A stretch of DNA of 64,000 nt from Parapedobacter pyrenivorans_A (GTDB lineage: Bacteria; Bacteroidota; Bacteroidia; Sphingobacteriales; Sphingobacteriaceae), in NCBI RefSeq assembly GCF_041925275.1, contig NZ_JBHEUZ010000010.1, positions 1-64,000 of the forward strand, in the 5' to 3' direction. Below are positions 35,006 to 42,732 of this stretch, piece after piece. The notes under the pieces are model-generated. The model was not told where the DNA came from and did no database searches. It saw only the letters and a list, made by a program, of their open reading frames with translations. A program made the translations under genes and the position numbers. Position 1 is the first letter of the stretch. The number at the start of each line of letters is the position of its first letter.

Positions 35006-35042
35006 TTTAATCAACATAAATAAACTTACTTATGTTATTAAA
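35006..35042. repeat. Inverted repeat upstream of amt1
   Basis: TTTAAT-C-AACATAA pairs with TTATGTT-ATTAAA: 13 matching positions with one bulged base around a 10-base spacer. In such AT-rich DNA it may be chance or a regulator site. Confidence 0.4.
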
Positions 35043-35112
35043 TTGATTGTTTGAGTATAATTATGACAATTATTAATGTTTTTTTAATAAAAAATTGAAT
35101 TATTGAAATATT

Positions 35113-35127
35113 TATACATTTTTGCAT
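35113..35127 (+). promoter_or_regulatory. Promoter-like element of amt1, shared with amt2
   Basis: TATACATTTTTGCAT matches the element before amt2 (36824-36838) at 13 of 15 positions; similarity extends about 20 bases further upstream. It contains a near -7 box (CATTTTTG). It lies 56 bases before the ATG. Confidence 0.5.
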
Positions 35128-35183
35128 GAAATATTATTGTTAAATCATTTAAATTACACGTTTTATTGCTAATTAATCAATTC

Positions 35184-36494
35184 ATGGAGACAAAAAAATC
35201 TATTTTACCATTCCTGATGCTGGTGATTGTGGCATTGCTAGCGCTTTTCTTCCCGTCGTTGCCCGTTGAGGGGGAAGGGGAGATAAACGGTGCGGACGTA
35301 GCGTGGATGCTTACCTCAACGGCACTCGTATTGATCATGACACCGGGTCTAGCGTTCTTTTATGGCGGTATGGTCAAGAAAAAGAATGTGATATCCACCA
35401 TGTTCCAGAGCTTTATTTGCATGGCGGTGGTCGCGGTCATATGGGTGGTATTCGGCTTCAGTTTGGTGTTCGGCGAATCGATCGGCGGTGTGATCGGTAA
35501 CCCGGCGACGTATTTTATGTTTGAAGGCGTCGTTGGCGGTCCGAATTGGCCGGGCGCGCCCACCATTCCCTTTGCGTTGTTTGCGATGTATCAGTTGAAA
35601 TTCGCCATCATCACCCCGGCGCTGATTACCGGTGCTTTTGCCGAGCGTATACGGTTTAAATCGTATGTGCTCTTCCTCATCCTGTTTTTCGTGTTCATTT
35701 ATGCGCCTTTGGCACACGCCACCTGGCATCCCGACGGATTGTTGGCTGGCATGGGCGTGCTTGACTTCGCTGGCGGTACGGTGGTGCACATGTCGGCCGG
35801 CGTAACGGCATTGGCATCTGCACTGTACCTCAAACGGGGCAACGATTCAAGTGGTTCCAACCCGGCGCGGATTACCTATGTGATGCTTGGCACGGGATTG
35901 CTTTGGTTCGGTTGGTTCGGGTTCAATGCAGGATCGGCATTCGGCGCAAACGGCTTGGCAGCTTCCGCTTTGGCCACTACGAGCGCTGCATCCGGAGCTG
36001 CTGCACTCGCCTGGATTTTCTTTGACGCGGCCCGGGGCAAGAAACCGACAGCCATCGGTGTTTGTATCGGGGTGGTTGTCGGGTTGGTTGCCATTACACC
36101 GGCGGCTGGCTTCGTAACGGTGAGCCATTCATTGATTATCGGCATTGTTGCCGCTGTCATCAGCCGAATGGTGGTTGAATGGCGTACGCGCTCGGGTGTG
36201 GATGATACCCTCGATGTATTCCCGAGCCACGGTGTGGGCGGAATGGTCGGCATGATCCTTACCGGCGTGTTCGCCACCCATACCATCAACGAGGCGGTGT
36301 CGACGGATGGATTGTTTTTCGGACAGACAGGGCTGTTTGTTGCCCACCTGATCGGGCTGGTGGGAGCCGTGGCTTTCACATTCATCATGGCGTTCGTACT
36401 GCTGAAGGCCACCGATTTGGTGAGCAAGCTCCGGGTTTCCGTGGAAGAAGAGGAGCGGGGGCTGGATGTGACCCAGCACGGGGAAAGTCTCTAA
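35184..36494 (+). CDS. amt: Ammonium transporter (Amt family), copy 1
   Basis: A 436-residue ammonium channel/transporter with an N-terminal leader helix and eleven further membrane helices. Amt signatures are AWMLTSTALVLIMTPGLAFFYGGMVKKKNVISTM, FAERIRFKSYVLF, DFAGGTVVHMSAGVTALASALYL (first pore histidine) and TLDVFPSHGVGGMVGMILTG (second histidine). The frame opens with a TTG at 35166; ATG 35184 is the better start. No glnK/PII gene adjoins it. A strong terminator follows. Only about 50% of its motif residues are shared with copy 2, so the pair is an ancient duplication or separate acquisition. Confidence 0.93.
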   Translation: METKKSILPFLMLVIVALLALFFPSLPVEGEGEINGADVAWMLTSTALVLIMTPGLAFFYGGMVKKKNVISTMFQSFICMAVVAVIWVVFGFSLVFGESIGGVIGNPATYFMFEGVVGGPNWPGAPTIPFALFAMYQLKFAIITPALITGAFAERIRFKSYVLFLILFFVFIYAPLAHATWHPDGLLAGMGVLDFAGGTVVHMSAGVTALASALYLKRGNDSSGSNPARITYVMLGTGLLWFGWFGFNAGSAFGANGLAASALATTSAASGAAALAWIFFDAARGKKPTAIGVCIGVVVGLVAITPAAGFVTVSHSLIIGIVAAVISRMVVEWRTRSGVDDTLDVFPSHGVGGMVGMILTGVFATHTINEAVSTDGLFFGQTGLFVAHLIGLVGAVAFTFIMAFVLLKATDLVSKLRVSVEEEERGLDVTQHGESL

Positions 36495-36516
36495 GGCCTA
36501 GCTGCTGTTGCAACGG

Positions 36517-36554
36517 AAAGCTTCGCGTCATATGGTGACGCGAAGCTTTTTTTT
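36517..36554 (+). terminator. Intrinsic terminator of amt1
   Basis: A perfect 14-bp stem (AAAGCTTCGCGTCA with TGACGCGAAGCTTT) around TATGG, running into an eight-T tract. Confidence 0.93.
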
Positions 36555-36894
36555 GAATATATTCCTGTTTTTGTATCAATTTTGAATGTGTTTTCGAGTA
36601 TAATTTAAAAAAAAGAACAATTATGTTTCTTTTTGTTTGTTTATTTTTTTGATTAATTACAGCTAACTCTATATTTATTGTGGTAAAACTGATTTATATG
36701 TCTATTAATATCATTGAATATTTAATATAATGCATCATATATTATTTTATTTGTATAGTAATTTAATATTTTATGTTTTTTTTTACAAAAAAACTAACAT
36801 TAAAATTGTTTTATTGAATTTATTATACATATTTGTATTAATTATTGTATTAATCGTAATGATATTTTGTGTTTTTAATTAATTTTTAAGATTT
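36555..36894. other. Extremely AT-rich intergenic region before amt2
   Basis: About 340 bases, nearly all A/T, with no plausible gene. It includes the shared promoter-like element at 36824-36838 and a 9-base direct repeat (TGTATTAAT) nearby. The composition carries into the first ~20 codons of amt2. Confidence 0.75.
36824..36838 (+). promoter_or_regulatory. Promoter-like element of amt2, shared with amt1
   Basis: TATACATATTTGTAT, 13 of 15 identical to the amt1 element, 56 bases before the ATG; the distance to the start codon is the same as for amt1, which supports a common role. Confidence 0.5.
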
Positions 36895-38232
36895 ATGGAG
36901 TTATTTACTGTTATTATTTCATGTTTTTTCGATGCATTTAGTCTTGCGAGCGCATTTCCGATGCTGTCTGTGATGACTCAAGATGCCGCAGATGCGGGTC
37001 CGACCGTTGTGGATGCGATGCTCACCGCCAACAACATTTGGATGATGCTGGCTGCCGCATTGGTTTTCATTATGCACCTGGGGTTTGCCAGTGTTGAGGC
37101 TGGTTTTACCCGATCAAAGAACACGGTGAACATTTTGTTCAAGAACACGCTGACCCCGGTAATCGGCGTCGTAACGTATGGGTTGATAGGCTTTGCCCTG
37201 ATGTACCCCGGCACGTTCAATGGTTTCCTTGGTTTCAGCATGGAGAGCTGGAATGTGATTTGGCTTGCACCGGGCAGTGCTGATGTCAGTGCAGGTTACG
37301 CCGATGGCGGCTACACCTTCTGGACCGATTTTTTCTTCCAGGCCATGTTTGCTGCGACTTGTGCAACGATTGTGTCTGGGGCCGTCGCTGAACGAATTAA
37401 GCTCAGTGCGTACCTGACTTTCTCCTTGGTGTTTGTGAGTTTGGTCTATCCGGTAATTGGCAGCTGGAAATGGGGCGGTGGCTTTTTGGACGAGATGGGT
37501 TTCGTTGATTTCGCCGGTTCTACCCTCGTGCATTCTGTGGGCGGATGGGCTGCACTGGTCGGGATTTGGTTGCTTGGGCCCCGTATCGGAAAATATGATA
37601 ATGGAAAGACCACCGAAATTGCCGGTCACTCAGTGCCGTTGGCTACCATCGGTGTGTTTTTACTCTGGCTCGGATGGTTTGGTTTCAACGGCGGCTCCGT
37701 ACTTTCCGCAGATCCAGGGCTTGTTTCGCTGGTACTGACGACCACGATTCTTGGAGCCTGCGGGGGCGCTATCGGTGGCCACTTTACGAGTATGTTCGCA
37801 ATGAAACGGATCGACTTTGGCATGGTCCTCAACGGAGTTCTGGCCGGGTTGGTGGGGATTACGGCAAGTGCGGACATCATCACGCCGCTCGAAGCGTTGA
37901 TTATTGGAGCCATCGCCGGGGTTCTCGTGGTGTTTTCGGTGATGTTGTTGGATAAGTTGAAACTAGACGACTGTGTGGGTGCGGTATCCGTGCACCTTAC
38001 ATGTGGGATATGGGGAACCTTAGCTACCGGGATTTTTGGCGAAGGTGCTTCGTTCATGCCGCAATTATATGGCGTTTTGATCTGTGGAGCCGCAGCAGCC
38101 GGTGGTGCCTTCGTCATCTTCGGTATATTGAAGATAACCATGGGCTTGCGTGTGAAGCCAGAAATTGAGCAACATGGTCTCGACAGTGAAGAGCACGGTA
38201 TCCGTGGTTACACCATTTTGATGGAAGATTAA
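36895..38232 (+). CDS. amt: Ammonium transporter (Amt family), copy 2
   Basis: A 445-residue Amt protein, closer to the longer Amt subgroup than copy 1. It shows NNIWMMLAAALVFIMHLGFASVEAGFTRSKNTVNILFKN in the first helices, VSGAVAERIKLSAYLTF, GFVDFAGSTLVHSVGGWAALVG (first pore histidine) and CVGAVSVHLTCGIWGTLATG (second histidine). The ATG at 36895 begins a signal-peptide-like leader (residues 1-20). The porin gene follows after 174 bases that hold a strong hairpin. Together the three genes look like an ammonium-uptake unit. Confidence 0.93.
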   Translation: MELFTVIISCFFDAFSLASAFPMLSVMTQDAADAGPTVVDAMLTANNIWMMLAAALVFIMHLGFASVEAGFTRSKNTVNILFKNTLTPVIGVVTYGLIGFALMYPGTFNGFLGFSMESWNVIWLAPGSADVSAGYADGGYTFWTDFFFQAMFAATCATIVSGAVAERIKLSAYLTFSLVFVSLVYPVIGSWKWGGGFLDEMGFVDFAGSTLVHSVGGWAALVGIWLLGPRIGKYDNGKTTEIAGHSVPLATIGVFLLWLGWFGFNGGSVLSADPGLVSLVLTTTILGACGGAIGGHFTSMFAMKRIDFGMVLNGVLAGLVGITASADIITPLEALIIGAIAGVLVVFSVMLLDKLKLDDCVGAVSVHLTCGIWGTLATGIFGEGASFMPQLYGVLICGAAAAGGAFVIFGILKITMGLRVKPEIEQHGLDSEEHGIRGYTILMED

Positions 38233-38295
38233 TGAGTACGTAAGTACTCCATGAAAATAAATAGCACACATTGAATGACATGCATTAATTAATAA

Positions 38296-38340
38296 GGTTC
38301 AGGGATAACGTACATGTTGGCGTACGTTATCCTCCGAACC
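38296..38340 (+). other. Strong hairpin between amt2 and the porin gene
   Basis: GGATAACGTAC pairs perfectly with GTACGTTATCC (11 bp) around an 8-base loop, and GGTTC/GAACC extends it past a small internal loop. No T tract follows, so it is more likely an mRNA processing or stability element, or a leader structure of the porin gene, than a plain terminator. Confidence 0.6.
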
Positions 38341-38406
38341 GATTGTTCATCGCTTTTCTTAAACTCGTTTGGAAGCCAGTTAAGAACAAGCAACAAATCA
38401 ACAAAT

Positions 38407-39435
38407 ATGAAGAAAATTTTTATTTCAGCAGCCGTTTTACTATCAACTGTTTTCGTGGCAAAGTCACAGGACGAATCACTGACCATCTCAGGTTCGGTCG
38501 ATGCTTATTATAAATATGATTTCGCTGGTTACAAGGATGCCGATGGCCTGGGAAACATCCCGACGTCCTTTGCCAACGAGCAGAACTCCGTTTCGCTGGG
38601 CATGGTCAATGTCATCGTAGGCAAAACGGTGGGGAAGGCCTCCTTTGTGGGTGACGTGTCTTTCGGGCCGCGGGGCGGCTACCAGTCGCTGCTCAACGGT
38701 GGCGATGGCAACTCCTTCCACATCCAGAACCTTTACATGAGCTATGCGTTTACCGAAAAGTTTTCCATGACCGCGGGGTTCATGGGTACATTCGTTGGAT
38801 ACGAGATCATTTCGCCCACTGGGAACTTCAACTACTCCACGTCATACCTGTTTTCAGCGGGTCCCTTCCAGAATGCGGGCATCAAGGCGGAATATGCGTT
38901 TTCAGACAAGGTAGGCTTGATGGTAGGGTTGTTCAACGATTGGAATGCCTATCAGGATTTCGACGGCGTGTCTGACTTCGGCGCGCAGCTGTCGCTCTCG
39001 CCGGTAGCCGGGTGGGATGCCTACATCAATTTCCTCACCGGTAGCACGGGTACCATTGTTGACCTCACTACCGCTTACCAAGTGACCGATGCGTTCAAAG
39101 TAGGGCTGAATGCGGCTGACTTTTCCGATGCCGCGGATGGCGATGGCGGCTATTCGGGTGGGGCATTGTACCTCCAATACGGTTTCTCAGACGCCTTTGC
39201 CTTGGGCGCAAGGGGAGAGTATTATACCGAAAAAGAAGCGGGCTGGGCCTTTGTGCCGGGTGGTGAGTCGGTTGTCGGCTTTACCCTGTCGGCCAATGTG
39301 AAAGCCGGCCCCTTGACGATGATTCCGGAATTTAGGCTTGATAATGGCTCTACTGAGATGTTTATGAAAAGCATGGATATGGATCCAACTAAAAGTGCTT
39401 CGCAGTTTTCGCTGGCCTTGGTTTACGCTTTCTAG
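38407..39435 (+). CDS. bbp2-type outer-membrane porin
   Basis: A 342-residue outer-membrane beta-barrel of the putative porin-2 (OmpL-like, bbp2) kind. A signal peptide (KKIFISAAVLLSTVFVAKSQ, cleaved about residue 21) precedes SLTISGSVDAYYKYDF, FANEQNSVSLGMVNVIVGK, IQNLYMSYAFTEKFSMTAGFMGTFVGYE and a run of alternating amphipathic strands, ending in the C-terminal aromatic FSLALVYAF. The frame opens at 38314 but the signal peptide fixes the start at 38407. Its place after two amt genes suggests it lets ammonium or small nitrogen compounds cross the outer membrane. Confidence 0.85.
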   Translation: MKKIFISAAVLLSTVFVAKSQDESLTISGSVDAYYKYDFAGYKDADGLGNIPTSFANEQNSVSLGMVNVIVGKTVGKASFVGDVSFGPRGGYQSLLNGGDGNSFHIQNLYMSYAFTEKFSMTAGFMGTFVGYEIISPTGNFNYSTSYLFSAGPFQNAGIKAEYAFSDKVGLMVGLFNDWNAYQDFDGVSDFGAQLSLSPVAGWDAYINFLTGSTGTIVDLTTAYQVTDAFKVGLNAADFSDAADGDGGYSGGALYLQYGFSDAFALGARGEYYTEKEAGWAFVPGGESVVGFTLSANVKAGPLTMIPEFRLDNGSTEMFMKSMDMDPTKSASQFSLALVYAF

Positions 39436-39476
39436 GAGTTTCGGCTCCTTGATTTGCTGCACACGTGGATGAATGG

Positions 39477-39510
39477 CCTAACAGGTGTAAAGAACCTGTT
39501 AGGTTTTTTT
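39477..39510 (+). terminator. Intrinsic terminator of the porin gene
   Basis: CCTAACAGGT and ACCTGTTAGG form a perfect 10-bp stem around GTAAAGA, followed by seven T residues. Confidence 0.92.
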
Positions 39511-39603
39511 GTATTCGATTTTGTTTTCTTATTTTTATCCCGCAGGCGCCTTTGGACGGGATGCCGGCTTAAGATAAATTAGTTACGTTAACAGGAGACG
39601 GGT

Positions 39604-40179
39604 ATGATTAATTTAATGGCAATGCTTATTACAGGAGTAACCGTAGGCTATACTGGCCTATCGACGGACGATATCGGACGTGGTACCAGTGGATTTTCGG
39701 TGGACCAACGCGGCAAATTGGTGTTATTGAAGTCGGAAACGTGGCCCGATCAGATCGGATTGGAGGAGGTGCGTGAAACGTTGACCGCTTTTTTAGCGGA
39801 GAAAGGGAACGGGATAACGCACGTGGGCACCAACCGCATGGAAAGCGTGGGAAGCATCCGGATGAAGAATCACGCAGGAATTGGGAACCATGTAGCTGGC
39901 GATGTGCACTACACACTGGTGATCGAAGACAACGGCTCGGGGTTTACCTATTGGTTTACCGACTTAACATACCAACCTTATCGCAATGACCGCTACGGGA
40001 AACTCGTTAAGGCAACCGTTTCGCCCATTCCACTGGAAAATCGGGCAAGCAAAATCAACGCGCATATTTGGCAAAAACAGAAAACCCACGCGTACGAAGC
40101 GATCGACGGCTTGGCAGACCAGCTGTTGGCGCAATTGGAAGCGGCGGGGAGGCCCGGAGTGGTCAACACGGGTATGTGA
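39604..40179 (+). CDS. DUF4468-like hypothetical protein
   Basis: A 191-residue protein. The segment with VHYTLVIEDNGSGFTYWFTDLTY (about residues 100-122) recalls the TBP-fold DUF4468 domain of Bacteroidota, where a long helix and a beta strand precede it as here (LEEVRETLTAFLAEKG). The N-terminal 12 residues are mildly hydrophobic but not a convincing signal peptide. The gene ends 3 bases before the convergent sensor kinase gene. The DUF assignment is by eye and tentative; function unknown. Confidence 0.65.
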   Translation: MINLMAMLITGVTVGYTGLSTDDIGRGTSGFSVDQRGKLVLLKSETWPDQIGLEEVRETLTAFLAEKGNGITHVGTNRMESVGSIRMKNHAGIGNHVAGDVHYTLVIEDNGSGFTYWFTDLTYQPYRNDRYGKLVKATVSPIPLENRASKINAHIWQKQKTHAYEAIDGLADQLLAQLEAAGRPGVVNTGM

Positions 40180-40182
40180 TTG

Positions 40183-42438
40183 CTATCTGTCCGATGGGGA
40201 GCCCTCTACCGTTGGCTGGATGCGACGGATGGGCAATTCGATGAGGATGAATGTGCCCTCGTTTTCGCGTCCGTTCACCTCGATGGCGCCGTTGTAATAG
40301 GCAATGTTGTTCCGGAGCAACGACATGCCTAGCCCGTCGTTGTTGCGTAGCGTGTTTATGCCCCTGCCATTGTCTTCCATATAAATGGTTATCGAGGATT
40401 CCAGTTCCACGAGCTGGATCAATAGATGGGAGGCCCCGGCGTGTTTCACGGTATTATTGATAATTTCCTGTACGATGCGGTACACGGTATGGCAGAAGTT
40501 GGCCTCCCAGGTACCCGTGTTGTTGAATCCGTCTATGGCGTCTTCTATGCGTAGGGTGCCGGCCGTGTTGACGGCGTCGACCAATTCCAGGACGGCTGCT
40601 TTGAGTCCTTGTTTCTCCAATGCAACGGGCATCAGGATATGGCTGATGTTGCGTACGGTGTCGGCTACATCGCCCAGGAGTTTCTGCGTGGTTCGGAGCT
40701 TTTCCCTGCTTGTAGGGGTGGCGCCGGTATCCGTTTCCAACTGGTCTACATTCAAACGGGCGATGGAGAGCAGTGCGCCGACTTCATCATGCAGCCTGTC
40801 GGCGATTTTCTTGCGTTCCTTCTCCTCGGCATTGCGCAGGGCCTGGGCAGTGTCTAGCCGATGTTTCGTAGCCAATTGCCTTACCTCGGACCGGTGGCGT
40901 TCATTCAGCTGCCGGCGGCGAAGTAAGATGATGGCCGATAGGGCCGCGAGTAACAATATGATCGCGATGGCGACGATGAGCAGGGTGCGGCGCTTTTGGA
41001 GCGCTTCTTTGCGCTGGGCTTCCAACAGCAGGTCTTTCTTGTCGAGTTGGTATTGGTTTTCGGCTTTGAGGATAGCCACCCGTTCGTTTTCGGTGAGGCG
41101 CTGTTGAAATAATTGGCCAAAAAGCGTTTGGTAATGGAATGCCGATCGATAATCCCCCTTTTTTTCACCCAGGTCGCGGAGGTATCCGTAAAGCGTCATC
41201 AGGTTATCGGTATGCGCCGTCGTATCGGTTTGTCGCAAGGTTTCCGCATACAAGTGTTCCGCTCGCGCCAGATCACCGCTTTCAAAATACACCCGCCCCA
41301 GCACCGTCCGGGTAATGTTCAGGTCGCCAGTACCGCCACCGGCTTCGGCGTAATCGAGCGCGCGCTCCAAATGTTGCCGGGCCAAGTCCAGTTCCCCCGC
41401 ATTCCGAAGGCTATTGCCGTAATTGTGGTGGGCCAACCGGAGCAGACGCTCGTTGGAGATGGAATCCGCTAGCTGGATGGCTTCTTCATAAAGTTGGTAG
41501 GCGGTATCCCGTTGATCCTTGCTGAAGTAAATGGTTGCCATATTCACCAAGGTGTTGGCTGTGGCAACGGGTATGTGGGCGGCCCTTGAGATCGCCAGCG
41601 ATTTCCGGAAGTATTCGAGCGCCTTGTCGTCTTCCGCCGCGGAGCGGAGGACCACCGCTACATTGTTGAACGATTGCTGCAGCCCGATGCTGTCGCCCAG
41701 TTCTTCCCGGATCCGTATGGCTGCCAGATTCATATCCACCGCTTCTTCAAAACGTTGCAACTTCGTGAGAGTGGAAGCCTTATTCATATAGAGGTTTACC
41801 AGCATGCGGTCTTCGGCATGGGTGGGTATCAAGCTATCTCGGTAGGCCAACCCTTTGTCGAAATAGGCCAACGATTGCTGTAGGCTATCGAGCGTACGGC
41901 AGATGATACCGAGTAGGTTATACAGGCTGGTTAGTCGGCGGATATCGGGGTGCGGGAAAGTTGACTCAATGGCCAGTGCTTCGCGGGCGGATTGTTCCGC
42001 GCGCAGGTGGTTCCCCGATATGGAAAAATCACGGGCTTGGTTGCTCAGCAGCTTCACCTTGCCTTCCAGGTCGCCGACACTGTCTGCGAGGGAAATGCCG
42101 AGGGAATCGTATCGGAGTGCCTGCGGAAATTGCTGGCGCTTGAAATGGATATCACCCAATAGCAGGTGGGCGCGGACGAGCCCTTTGTAGTCGGCTTCCT
42201 TCCTGAACAAATCGGAAGCTTCATCGATATGGTGCATCGCATCGTCGAACGCGGCGCGTGGAAGGCGATTTGCCAGATTGAGCAGCGCAGTACCCTTTTT
42301 AGAGGGGTCGCGCTCATCGCGGACAGCGGCTTTGAGGCTATCCAGCTCTTGCTTCGACGCTTGCTGCGTATAGGCCGGGCCATAGCCGAAAAGAAGGATC
42401 AGCAACAAAAAAGATAGACGGCGCACCTGATGGGTCAT
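40183..42438 (-). CDS. Sensor histidine kinase with TPR sensor region
   Basis: A 751-residue two-component sensor. A signal peptide (about 1-25) is followed by a periplasmic array of TPR repeats (about 50-430), a membrane helix (about 490-510, TLLIVAIAIILLLAALSAIILL), and a cytoplasmic HisKA_3 dimerisation domain with His550 in RKKIADRLHDEVGALL. The HATPase_c domain follows (VQEIINNTVKHAGASHL N-box, MEDNGRGIN, NDGLGMSLLRNNI). This is the NarL-partner architecture common in Bacteroidota, but no response regulator gene is within the window. Divergent from htpG. Confidence 0.9.
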   Translation of the reverse strand: MTHQVRRLSFLLLILLFGYGPAYTQQASKQELDSLKAAVRDERDPSKKGTALLNLANRLPRAAFDDAMHHIDEASDLFRKEADYKGLVRAHLLLGDIHFKRQQFPQALRYDSLGISLADSVGDLEGKVKLLSNQARDFSISGNHLRAEQSAREALAIESTFPHPDIRRLTSLYNLLGIICRTLDSLQQSLAYFDKGLAYRDSLIPTHAEDRMLVNLYMNKASTLTKLQRFEEAVDMNLAAIRIREELGDSIGLQQSFNNVAVVLRSAAEDDKALEYFRKSLAISRAAHIPVATANTLVNMATIYFSKDQRDTAYQLYEEAIQLADSISNERLLRLAHHNYGNSLRNAGELDLARQHLERALDYAEAGGGTGDLNITRTVLGRVYFESGDLARAEHLYAETLRQTDTTAHTDNLMTLYGYLRDLGEKKGDYRSAFHYQTLFGQLFQQRLTENERVAILKAENQYQLDKKDLLLEAQRKEALQKRRTLLIVAIAIILLLAALSAIILLRRRQLNERHRSEVRQLATKHRLDTAQALRNAEEKERKKIADRLHDEVGALLSIARLNVDQLETDTGATPTSREKLRTTQKLLGDVADTVRNISHILMPVALEKQGLKAAVLELVDAVNTAGTLRIEDAIDGFNNTGTWEANFCHTVYRIVQEIINNTVKHAGASHLLIQLVELESSITIYMEDNGRGINTLRNNDGLGMSLLRNNIAYYNGAIEVNGRENEGTFILIELPIRRIQPTVEGSPSDR

Positions 42439-42523
42439 AGGTTGTTCGATTTTAATTTGATTACACCTGGATCAATTGACAATATATAATGGTGGTTAAA
42501 TGTAAAACATCGCGCTGACAAAA

Positions 42524-42531
42524 CAAACGTA
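42524..42531 (-). promoter_or_regulatory. -7 element of the sensor kinase gene
   Basis: Minus-strand TACGTTTG matches TAnnTTTG exactly, 85 bases before the ATG. I see no -33 TTG at the usual spacing. Confidence 0.35.
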
Positions 42532-42690
42532 ATGTGATTGGAAAGGGAAAAAAATACCCACTAGTCGGTATTTTTCAATGAATAGAAGCAAACGTTGCCA
42601 TATTGTCCTGCCATCCTGACGCTAAGGCCTTATTGGAACGTATATTGTTTAAGTTGCCGCGTTAGCTAGTAATTTACAATTAATCGTGGC

Positions 42691-42732
42691 AGCTTCATCA
42701 CCGAAAAAAAAGACAAATTTAATAAGATGAAA
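42691..42732 (+). repeat. htpG leader element (second copy of the 9101 sequence)
   Basis: The 20 bases at 42691-42710 are identical to 9101-9120, and the likeness continues through the htpG start codon. TTCATC (42694-42699) can pair with GATGAA (42726-42731), which includes the start codon, so a weak temperature-labile hairpin is possible. Confidence 0.5.

Larger units (their letters stand above)
34772..35183. other. Long AT-rich intergenic region before amt1
   Basis: About 410 bases without a gene. The first ~130 carry the patatin promoter side; from about 34920 the DNA is almost pure A/T. I see only the inverted repeat at 35006-35042 and the promoter-like element at 35113-35127. Confidence 0.7.

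Noticed and set aside
34920..36894. Origin of replication or mobile island in the AT-rich stretches
   Set aside because: No DnaA-box cluster, dnaA or dnaN, integrase, transposase or flanking repeats were seen; the AT-rich DNA is confined to the leaders of the amt genes.
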